Part shown: positions 35,002 through 42,209 of the stretch, piece after piece | Numbering within the stretch: position 1 is the stretch's first letter | How the letters are laid out: the number at the start of each line of letters is the position of its first letter | Origin: DASXAI01 sp963728985 | Lineage (GTDB): Bacteria; Actinomycetota; Acidimicrobiia; Acidimicrobiales; Ilumatobacteraceae | Direction of reading: 5' to 3' | DNA length: 64,000 nt | NCBI GenBank assembly: GCA_963728985.1 | Contig: CAVSME010000008.1 | Coordinates: forward strand, 310,001 to 374,000 | The notes under the pieces: generated by a model | Told to the model about the DNA's origin: nothing | Databases searched by the model: none | The model's input: only the letters and a program-made list of their open reading frames with translations | Position numbers and translations under genes: made by a program

Positions 35002-36014
35002 TGGCGCAGGCACCGGCTGCGCTCGATCGGGCGCGCACCACGATCCTGCCGGCGTTGCGCCGGGCGACGGCCCGGCTGGCGCCCGAGTTGCGCCGCTCGG
35101 CCGAGTACCACCTCGGGTGGACCGACGTGGACGGCACGCCGATCGTCAACGGCGGCGCCGGCAAGCACGTCCGGGCGGCACTGGCCCTCCTGTCGGCCGC
35201 CGCCGTGGGCGCCGACGAGTCCGTGGGCGTACCCGGCGCTGTGGCCGTCGAGCTGGTGCACAACTTCTCGTTGATGCACGACGACGTGATCGACGTGGAC
35301 CGGGAGCGCCGCCACCGGCCGACGGTGTGGGCGGCGTTCGGCGTCGGCCACGCCATCACCGCCGGCGACGCCCTCGCGACACTGGCCATCCAGGTCCTGC
35401 TCGACGAGGGCACGCCGCCCGCGGTGCGGGGGGCGTCGGTGCTCGCCGAAGCCACCGCCCGCTTGATCGCCGGCGAGACGGTCGACATCGCCTTCGAGAC
35501 GCGCGAGGACGTCACGTGGGACGAGTGCGTCGAGATGTCGAACGCCAAGACGGGGGCGCTGCTCGGGTGCGCCGCCTCGCTGGGCGCGGTGCTGGCCGGG
35601 GCCGAGGAGGAGCGCGTCGCCCGCCTGAACGACTACGGCCTGCACCTCGGGCTGGCCTTCCAGGCCGTCGACGACATCCTCGGCATCTGGGGGCAGACGG
35701 CGGCGACCGGCAAGCCCGTGTGGAGCGATCTGCGCCAGCAGAAGAAGACGCTGCCGATCACCGCGGCGCTGGCGCGCGCCGACGGCCACCACGGCGACCT
35801 GCGCCAGCTGCTCATGTCCAGCCGCGACGACGAGGAGGCGGCGGCGCGGGCCGCCGAGCTCATCGAGAAGTGCGGCGGGCGGGAGGCCACGGAACGCGCC
35901 GCCGCGCAGCACTTCGACGCCGCGCTGATCGCCCTCGACGCCGCCGCGCCGGAAGCGACGGCCAAGGCCGAGCTCGTGGAGCTGGCCCGGTTCGTGGTGG
36001 AGCGCGAGGCGTGA
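35001..36014 (+). CDS. Polyprenyl diphosphate synthase (FPP/GGPP type)
   Basis: A 337-residue trans-prenyltransferase that would make the farnesyl diphosphate used by HpnD. First Asp-rich motif MHDDVID (94-98) is canonical; the second is DDILG (224-228), with Gly in place of the last Asp, a variation seen in hopanoid-cluster enzymes of actinobacteria. GGAGKHVRAAL is the IPP-binding region. The 1-base TGATG overlap with hpnE and GTGA overlap with shc show co-translation. Confidence 0.9.
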   Translation: MAQAPAALDRARTTILPALRRATARLAPELRRSAEYHLGWTDVDGTPIVNGGAGKHVRAALALLSAAAVGADESVGVPGAVAVELVHNFSLMHDDVIDVDRERRHRPTVWAAFGVGHAITAGDALATLAIQVLLDEGTPPAVRGASVLAEATARLIAGETVDIAFETREDVTWDECVEMSNAKTGALLGCAASLGAVLAGAEEERVARLNDYGLHLGLAFQAVDDILGIWGQTAATGKPVWSDLRQQKKTLPITAALARADGHHGDLRQLLMSSRDDEEAAARAAELIEKCGGREATERAAAQHFDAALIALDAAAPEATAKAELVELARFVVEREA

Positions 36015-37867
36015 CTGACGCGGCGACCGCGCTCGAACGCGGAAGGGACGCGCTGCTGGCCATGCAGCACCCCGACGGCTGGTGGAAGGGCGTGCTCGAC
36101 ACGAACGTCACGATGGACGCCGAGGATCTCCTGCTGCGCCAGTTCCTCGGCGTGCTGACGGCGGAGCAGGCGTCGGGCTCCGCCGCGTGGATCCGGTCGC
36201 AGCAGCGCGACGACGGCACCTGGGCCACCTTCCACGGCGGCCCCGCCGACCTGTCCACCACGGTCGAGGCCTACGTCGCGCTGCGCCTCGCCGGCGATCC
36301 CGCCGACGCCGCCCACCTGGAGAAGGCGCGCGCCTTCATCCTCGAGCAGGGCGGCATCGAGAGCACGCGGATCTTCACCCGGCTCTGGCTGGCGCTGTTC
36401 GGCGTGTGGCCGTGGGACGCGCTGCCGGCGCTGCCCCCCGAGGTCATGCTGCTGCCGCGCTGGTTCCCGCTGAACATCTACGACTTCGCCTGCTGGGCCC
36501 GCCAGACGATCGTGCCGCTCACCGTCGTGAGCGCCCTGCGCCCCGTGCGGCCCCTGCCCTTCGACCTCGACGAGCTCTTCTCCGGCTCGGCGCCGCCCCG
36601 CCGCCGTTCGGTGCGCACGTGGGCCGGCCGGTTCGAGGCTCTCGACCGGGTCCTGCAGCGCTACCAGCGCCACCCGTGGGGCCGTCTGCGGCAGCGGGCA
36701 CTGGCGAAGGCCGAGGGCTGGATCGTGCAGCGCCAGGAGGCCGACGGTTCCTGGGGCGGCATCCAGCCGCCGTGGGTGTACTCGATGGTCGCGCTGTCCC
36801 TGCAGGGCTACGGGCTCGACCATCCGGTGATGCAGGCCGGCTTCGACGGACTCGACGCCTTCACCGTCCACGAGGACGGCACTCGGCGCCTCGAAGCGTG
36901 CCAATCACCGGTGTGGGACACGGCGTGGGCGGTGTTGGCGCTGGCCGACGCCGGCGTGGCCGCCGATGACGACCACCTCGTGCGCGCCGCGACGTGGCTC
37001 CTCGACGAGGAGGTCCGCGTCACGGGCGACTGGTCGATCCGCCGACCGCAGCTGGCCCCCGGGGGCTGGGCCTTCGAGTTCGCCAACGACAACTACCCCG
37101 ACATCGACGACACCGGTGAGGTCGTGCTGGCTCTGCGGCGCGTCGCCCACACCGAGCCGGCGGCGGTGAGCGCCGCCATCGACCGCGGCGTGGCGTGGAC
37201 GGTCGGCATGCAGTGCCGCGACGGTGGCTGGGCGGCGTTCGACGTCGACAACACCCGCGACCTGTGCCGGCGGCTGCCGTTCTGCGACTTCGGCGAGGTG
37301 ATCGATCCACCGAGCGCCGATGTCACCGCCCACATGGTCGAGATGCTCGGCGTCCTCGGGCGCACCGGCACCGAGCTCGACCGCGGGGTCGAGTGGCTGT
37401 GGCGGGCCCAGGAGACCGACGGCTCGTGGTTCGGTCGCTGGGGCGCGAACTACGTGTACGGCACCGGCGCGGCGGTGCCGGCGCTCGTCGCCGCCGGTGT
37501 TCCTGCTGACGACGCCCGCCTGCAGCGCGCCATCACGTGGCTGGCCGATCACCAGAACCCCGACGGCGGCTGGGGCGAGGACCTTCGCAGCTACGACGAC
37601 CCCGCGTGGCACGGCCGCGGGCGCTCCACACCGTCCCAGACGGCGTGGGCCCTGCTGGCGCTGCTGGCGGTGGGCGACCGGGGCGAGGCCACGCAACGCG
37701 GCGTCGCCTACCTGGCCGCGGTGCAGCGGTCCGACGGCACCTGGGACGAACCCGAGTTCACCGGGACCGGGTTCCCCGGCGACTTCTACATCAACTACCA
37801 CCTGTACCGGCAGGTCTTCCCGGTCATGGCCCTCGGCCGGTACGTGCGGGGCCCCGCATGGGCCTGA
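36011..37867 (+). CDS. shc: Squalene-hopene cyclase
   Basis: Membrane-associated cyclase converting squalene to hopene/hopanol; 618 residues, normal size. The protonating DXDDT motif is DIDDT at 364-368. QW repeats are plentiful: QQRDDGTW, QEADGSWGG, QCRDGGWAAF, QETDGSWFGRWG, QNPDGGWGED, QRSDGTWDEP. LCRRLPFCDFGEVIDPPSADVTAH is the conserved SHC block. The GTG start overlaps the synthase stop, and the stop overlaps the fused hpnG-ispH gene by 10 bases. Confidence 0.96.
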   Translation: MTDAATALERGRDALLAMQHPDGWWKGVLDTNVTMDAEDLLLRQFLGVLTAEQASGSAAWIRSQQRDDGTWATFHGGPADLSTTVEAYVALRLAGDPADAAHLEKARAFILEQGGIESTRIFTRLWLALFGVWPWDALPALPPEVMLLPRWFPLNIYDFACWARQTIVPLTVVSALRPVRPLPFDLDELFSGSAPPRRRSVRTWAGRFEALDRVLQRYQRHPWGRLRQRALAKAEGWIVQRQEADGSWGGIQPPWVYSMVALSLQGYGLDHPVMQAGFDGLDAFTVHEDGTRRLEACQSPVWDTAWAVLALADAGVAADDDHLVRAATWLLDEEVRVTGDWSIRRPQLAPGGWAFEFANDNYPDIDDTGEVVLALRRVAHTEPAAVSAAIDRGVAWTVGMQCRDGGWAAFDVDNTRDLCRRLPFCDFGEVIDPPSADVTAHMVEMLGVLGRTGTELDRGVEWLWRAQETDGSWFGRWGANYVYGTGAAVPALVAAGVPADDARLQRAITWLADHQNPDGGWGEDLRSYDDPAWHGRGRSTPSQTAWALLALLAVGDRGEATQRGVAYLAAVQRSDGTWDEPEFTGTGFPGDFYINYHLYRQVFPVMALGRYVRGPAWA

Positions 37868-39366
37868 CCGTCGCCGCTCCGCTGCGGATCGAAGCCCGGC
37901 TGGTGGCGAAGGGCCTGGGCGCGTCGACGCTCGTGCGCACGGGCATGGGGCCCGAGCGGGCCGCCGCCACCGGCGCCAGGACCGACGGCAACGGCGCCGT
38001 GGCCGTCGTTGGCTTCGGCGGCGGGCTCGATCCCGCCCTTCGCGCCGGCCAGGTGGTGGTGGCCACCCACGTACGGGCCAGCGACGGGTCGAGGGCCATG
38101 ATCACCTTGCCCGGGGCGGGCCCGCTCGTCGCCGCGTTGCAGCGCGCCGGCATCGACGCGATCGCCGGCCCGCTGGTGTCGACGCCGCGCCTCACGCGCG
38201 GCGAGTCGCGCGCCGCGCTGTTCGCCGCCGGTGACCGCGTCGTCGACATGGAATCGGCGTGGTACCTCGACGCGCTGGTGCAGCGAGGCATGGATCCGCG
38301 CCGGCTGGCAGCTGTGCGGGTCATCGCCGACACCGCCGCGCACGGACTCGTGTCGCCGGCCACGATGACCGGCGGGATACAGGCCGCTCGCGTCTTGCGC
38401 GCCGTCGGCCCGGTGCTGGAGCAGTGGGCCGGCGCCATCCGCCGCCGGCGGGTGCTGGCCGCCGGACCCCGGTCGTTCTGCGCCGGCGTGGAGCGGGCCA
38501 TCACCGTGGTGGAGCGGGCCATCGAGCGCTACGGCGCGCCGGTGTACGTGCGCCGCCAGATCGTGCACAACACACACGTGGTGCGCCGCCTCGAAGGGCT
38601 CGGGGCCGTCTTCGTCCAGGAGGTCGACGACGTTCCGCGCGGCTCCACCGTCGTCCTGGCGGCTCACGGGGTCACGCCCGACGTGCGCGACGACGCCGGG
38701 CAGCGCGACCTGTTCGTGATCGACGCCACCTGCCCACTCGTGGCCAAGGTGCACAACGAGGCCCGGCGCCACCGCGACGACGGCCACCACATCGTGCTCA
38801 TCGGGCACGCCGATCACGAAGAGGTGATCGGCACCCGGGGCGAGGCGCCCGAGCGCATCAGCGTCGTCGAGCGACCGGCCGACGTCGATCGCCTCGACAT
38901 CGCCGACGGCCAGCAGGTCGTCTACCTCACCCAGACCACACTCGCCCTCGACGAGACGGCCGAGGTCATCCGCGCCCTCCACGAGCGCTTCCCCACCATC
39001 ATGGGCCCGCGCGCCGACGACATCTGCTACGCCACGCAGAACCGCCAGGAGGCGGTGCGCGCCATCGCTCCGGAGTGCGACCTCGTCATCGTGGTCGGCT
39101 CGGCCAACTCGTCGAACACCAACCGCCTCGCCGAAGTGGCGCGGCGGGCCGGGTGCCCCGCCGTCCTCGTCGAGGACGCCAGCGAGCTCGACCTCGACGC
39201 GGTGGCCGCCGCCGCCACCATCGGTGTCACCGCCGGCGCGTCGGCGCCCGAGGAGCTCGTGGAGGACGTCATCGCTACCCTCGACGCGCTGGGACCGGCC
39301 GCCGTTGAGGAACGGCGCGTGATCGATGAGACGATCCAGTTCCGACTGCCCGCCGAGGTGCGCTGA
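37858..39366 (+). CDS. HpnG-IspH fusion: adenosylhopane nucleosidase plus HMBPP reductase
   Basis: A single 502-residue frame with two enzymes. Residues 1-~190 resemble the nucleoside phosphorylase/nucleosidase HpnG, which removes adenine from adenosylhopane; the family motif VVDMESAWYLDAL is at 129-141. Residues ~199-495 are a full IspH: 4Fe-4S cysteines Cys208 (RSFCAGVERAI), Cys292 (DATCPLVAKVH) and Cys390 (DICYATQNRQ), IVHN at 235-238, GHADHEEVIGTRGEAP and SANSSNTNRL. There is no stop, start-with-RBS or low-complexity break at the junction (AGAIRRRRVLAAGPRSFCAG). All catalytic residues appear intact. It is co-translated with shc and hpnH. Confidence 0.9.
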   Translation: MGLTVAAPLRIEARLVAKGLGASTLVRTGMGPERAAATGARTDGNGAVAVVGFGGGLDPALRAGQVVVATHVRASDGSRAMITLPGAGPLVAALQRAGIDAIAGPLVSTPRLTRGESRAALFAAGDRVVDMESAWYLDALVQRGMDPRRLAAVRVIADTAAHGLVSPATMTGGIQAARVLRAVGPVLEQWAGAIRRRRVLAAGPRSFCAGVERAITVVERAIERYGAPVYVRRQIVHNTHVVRRLEGLGAVFVQEVDDVPRGSTVVLAAHGVTPDVRDDAGQRDLFVIDATCPLVAKVHNEARRHRDDGHHIVLIGHADHEEVIGTRGEAPERISVVERPADVDRLDIADGQQVVYLTQTTLALDETAEVIRALHERFPTIMGPRADDICYATQNRQEAVRAIAPECDLVIVVGSANSSNTNRLAEVARRAGCPAVLVEDASELDLDAVAAAATIGVTAGASAPEELVEDVIATLDALGPAAVEERRVIDETIQFRLPAEVR

Positions 39367-40370
39367 TGCCCATTCCCCTCCGCCAGGACCTGCGCATCGG
39401 CGCCTACCTGCTGCGCCAGAAGGTCATGCGCCGGCAGAAGTACCCGCTGATCGTGGAGATCGAGCCGCTGTTCGCCTGCAACCTGGCCTGCCCTGGTTGC
39501 GGCAAGATCCAGCACCCCACCGACATCCTGCGCAAGCGCCTGTCGGCCGACGACATCATCGGCGCCATGGAGGAGTGCGGCGCGCCGATGTGCTCGATCG
39601 CCGGTGGCGAGCCCCTGCTGCACCCCGAGATCGACACGATCGTCAACGAGCTCGTCAAGCGCAAGATCTTCGTCTACCTCTGCACAAACGGCGTGCTCCT
39701 CCCGCGCAAGATCGACAAGTTCACGCCGTCGCCGTACTTCTCGTTCGCCGTCCACATCGACGGCCTGAAGGAGCGTCACGATCTCGCCGTGGATCGAGAC
39801 GGCGTGTTCGACGAAGCCATAGACGCCATCCGCGACGCGAAGTCACGCGGCTTTCGTGTCACGACCAACTCCACGTTCTTCAACACCGACTCGCCCAAGA
39901 CGGTGCGCGACGTGCTCGACTTCCTCAACGACGAGGTGAAGGTGGACGCGATGATGATCTCGCCCGCCTACGCCTACGTGAAGGCGCCCGATCAGGAGCA
40001 CTTCCTCGGCGTGGAGCAGACCCGGAGCCTCTTCAAGGACGCCTTCGCCGGCGGCCGCCGCCAGCACTGGCGCCTGAACCACTCGCCGCTGTTCCTCGAC
40101 TTCCTCGAGGGCAAGGTGGACTTCGACTGCACCGCGTGGGGCATCCCGAGCTACTCGGTCCTCGGCTGGCAGCGCCCGTGCTACCTCATGGCCGACGGCT
40201 ACGTGTCCTCGTACAAGGAGCTCATCGAGACCACCGACTGGTCGAAGTACGGCAGGGGCAAGGACCCGCGCTGCAACAACTGCATGGCCCACTGCGGCTA
40301 CGAGCCGACGGCGGTGCTGGCCACCTTCACGTCGCCCCGCCAAGCCATCCGCGCCATCCGCTCGCGATAG
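39366..40370 (+). CDS. hpnH: Adenosyl-hopene transferase HpnH (radical SAM)
   Basis: A 334-residue radical SAM enzyme that joins the 5'-deoxyadenosyl group to hopene to form adenosylhopane. The 4Fe-4S motif is CNLACPGC (Cys38, 42, 45), followed by SIAGGEPLLHPEID, NSTFFNTDSP and the C-terminal Cys-rich CNNCMAHCGYEPTAVLA. Length and motifs are highly typical. It begins on the last base of the hpnG-ispH stop and is the last gene of the operon, followed by a strong hairpin. Confidence 0.95.
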   Translation: MPIPLRQDLRIGAYLLRQKVMRRQKYPLIVEIEPLFACNLACPGCGKIQHPTDILRKRLSADDIIGAMEECGAPMCSIAGGEPLLHPEIDTIVNELVKRKIFVYLCTNGVLLPRKIDKFTPSPYFSFAVHIDGLKERHDLAVDRDGVFDEAIDAIRDAKSRGFRVTTNSTFFNTDSPKTVRDVLDFLNDEVKVDAMMISPAYAYVKAPDQEHFLGVEQTRSLFKDAFAGGRRQHWRLNHSPLFLDFLEGKVDFDCTAWGIPSYSVLGWQRPCYLMADGYVSSYKELIETTDWSKYGRGKDPRCNNCMAHCGYEPTAVLATFTSPRQAIRAIRSR

Positions 40371-40378
40371 CCCGGCGT

Positions 40379-40444
40379 CGCCCGGTTCTGGGTGTCCTGC
40401 GTCTCATATGTGAGACGGAGCACTCCGAGAACGACCACCGGGCG
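40379..40444. terminator. Long imperfect hairpin between hpnH and the convergent oxygenase gene
   Basis: The 75-base convergent gap is almost filled by one inverted repeat. Its tip is perfect, CGTCTCA-TATG-TGAGACG (40400-40417). The outer arms CGCCCGGT (40379) and ACCGGGCG (40437-40444) also match, with partial pairing between. No U-tract follows on either strand, so Rho-independent termination is plausible but not certain. Confidence 0.5.
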
Positions 40445-40445
40445 G

Positions 40446-41675
40446 TCAGCTCTGGAGGCCGCGGCCGGCGTAGGCGAAGCGGTCGCGGTCATGGCCGGTG
40501 TAGCTGCTCTTGCCGAACGGGTCGTCGCAGCCCATGAGGGTGGCGAACGCGGGTGGGTTGCGGGCGTACATCTCGTCGCCGACGGCGCTCAGGTCGTCGA
40601 GCGGGCGCACGAACAGCCGGTTGTACGTGACGTGGATCGTCACGCGTGCACCAGGAGCGGTGCGATCGCCTTGCCAGTGCCACACACCGTTGCCCCAGAG
40701 CGCGATCGAACCCTTCGGGCACAGGATGGGCACGCCGCCGTCGCGCGTGTCGTCGCGCGTCGGTGAGCGCCGGTGGAAGTGGCTGCCGGGGATGACCCAT
40801 GTGGGGCCGACGTCCTCGGTCCAGTCCTCCAGCACCCAGCACGCCACGGCGATCATGCCGAACTCGGGAAACGGGTTGCGGATCAACGGGTAGTCGGCGT
40901 GGAGCCCGATGGCACCAGGCCCCGCCTCCTTGTACGTGCCCGACATGGCGCCGAGCAGGAAGCCGCGCCCCACCACGCTCTCGGCGGCGGCGCACGCCAG
41001 GGGGTGCAGCGCCACCTCCTCGAACAGGCGGTCGCGCAGCAGCAGCCCGTTGGTGGTGAACGGGTGATGGGCGAGGACCTCGCGCTCGACCACCTCACGC
41101 AGCTCGTCAGCCATCTCTTCGGACACGGCCCGCTCGATCACGGTGTAGCCCCGCTCGGCGAGCTCCTCCACGTTCCGCTCGAGGCCGAGGCGTTGCACGC
41201 GATGTTCGAAATGAGGGTTCTCGATCGTGTGGGCAGCGAGGTGATCGTGGAGGCGGCCGATGGCCTTCAGCGCCTCCTCGTCGCCGTCGATCGCACCCTG
41301 GACGCGCACGGCATCGGGGCCGGCGCGATGGGCCATCTCCCGGTGGGCGCGTGCCGTCGCCTCGGGCCCGGCGGCGTACACGGTCTGGGCGATGCCGAGG
41401 ATCGTCTGGTAGTCGCCGTCGACCCGCAGGTCGGCGCCGGGCAGGTCGCCGCGGCCGACGTCGACGCGGCCGTCGTCGATCGAGAAGTGCCACACAGCGC
41501 GATCGTCAGGAAGGCCGAGGGCGGGCGGCGCGTCGGTGAACGACTCGCAGATCGAGATGTGCGCGGTGCCCAGCTCGGGTGTCTTCTCGACAGCTTCCTG
41601 CAAGTAGCGGCGGGCCACCTCGATCCATCCGTCGGAGAGAAATTCCACTCGGTCCGTGACATCTACCGGATTCAT
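40446..41675 (-). CDS. Phytanoyl-CoA dioxygenase-like protein with N-terminal SCP2-like domain
   Basis: A 409-residue protein. Residues ~8-135 resemble a sterol-carrier (SCP2) lipid-binding domain (VEFLSDGWIEVARRYLQEAV, HFSIDDGRVDVGRGDLPGADLRVDGDY in blocks). Residues ~165-400 are a PhyH-type Fe(II)/2-oxoglutarate oxygenase: His259 and Asp261 in GLHADYPL, the second His probably His333 in VWHWQGD, and Arg344 in GARVTIHV for 2-oxoglutarate. The pairing of a lipid-binding module with an oxygenase, convergent with hpnH, suggests hydroxylation of a hydrophobic substrate. A link to hopanoids is inference only. ATG 41675 chosen; 41699 is possible. Confidence 0.8.
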   Translation of the reverse strand: MNPVDVTDRVEFLSDGWIEVARRYLQEAVEKTPELGTAHISICESFTDAPPALGLPDDRAVWHFSIDDGRVDVGRGDLPGADLRVDGDYQTILGIAQTVYAAGPEATARAHREMAHRAGPDAVRVQGAIDGDEEALKAIGRLHDHLAAHTIENPHFEHRVQRLGLERNVEELAERGYTVIERAVSEEMADELREVVEREVLAHHPFTTNGLLLRDRLFEEVALHPLACAAAESVVGRGFLLGAMSGTYKEAGPGAIGLHADYPLIRNPFPEFGMIAVACWVLEDWTEDVGPTWVIPGSHFHRRSPTRDDTRDGGVPILCPKGSIALWGNGVWHWQGDRTAPGARVTIHVTYNRLFVRPLDDLSAVGDEMYARNPPAFATLMGCDDPFGKSSYTGHDRDRFAYAGRGLQS

Positions 41676-41747
41676 GCGATCAGTTTCCCATGCCACCACA
41701 CGTCGTACTCATTGAAGCCACAAGCACCCGATGAGAGGACAAGCACG

Positions 41748-42203
41748 ATGACCAGCACCACGATCCGCATCCGCCCCCTGCTCGCCACTGGCGCCGTCGC
41801 CGCCGCCGCTACTGCCGCCATCAACGCATCGATCTTCGGCCTCGGCCGCGCCGCCGGCGTCGACTTCGTCGTCGACTCCACCACGACGGTCGCCGCCGCC
41901 GACGTCGTCAGCTTCACGCTGATGTGCTTCGCCGCCGGCCTCCTCGCTGCCGTCGTGGCCCGGTGGGTCCGACGACCGAGCTACCGGGCACTGCAAGTGG
42001 TGGGGGCCGTGATCGCAGTCGCCAGCGTGGCGATGGACCTCCCCATCGACGGTTCACCGGCGGCCAAGCTGCTGCTCGCCACCATGCACCTTGTGACCGG
42101 CGCCGGCTACGTGCTCGCCCTCGAGATCGCCCACCGCCGCTCCACGGCCGCCGTCGAGCACCATCCGGCCACCGAGCGCCGGCCGCAGCCCGTCGCCGCC
42201 TGA
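41748..42203 (+). CDS. DUF6069-like membrane protein
   Basis: A 151-residue protein with four hydrophobic segments (about 8-30, 45-68, 78-95, 100-122) and the pattern AAINASIFGLGRAAGVDF and VVSFTLMCFAAGLLAAVVARWV that I associate with the actinobacterial DUF6069 family. Function unknown. The 72-base divergent gap to the oxygenase gene must hold both promoters. It ends six bases before the stop of the convergent CoA-transferase. Confidence 0.7.
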   Translation: MTSTTIRIRPLLATGAVAAAATAAINASIFGLGRAAGVDFVVDSTTTVAAADVVSFTLMCFAAGLLAAVVARWVRRPSYRALQVVGAVIAVASVAMDLPIDGSPAAKLLLATMHLVTGAGYVLALEIAHRRSTAAVEHHPATERRPQPVAA

Positions 42204-42209
42204 TCGACC

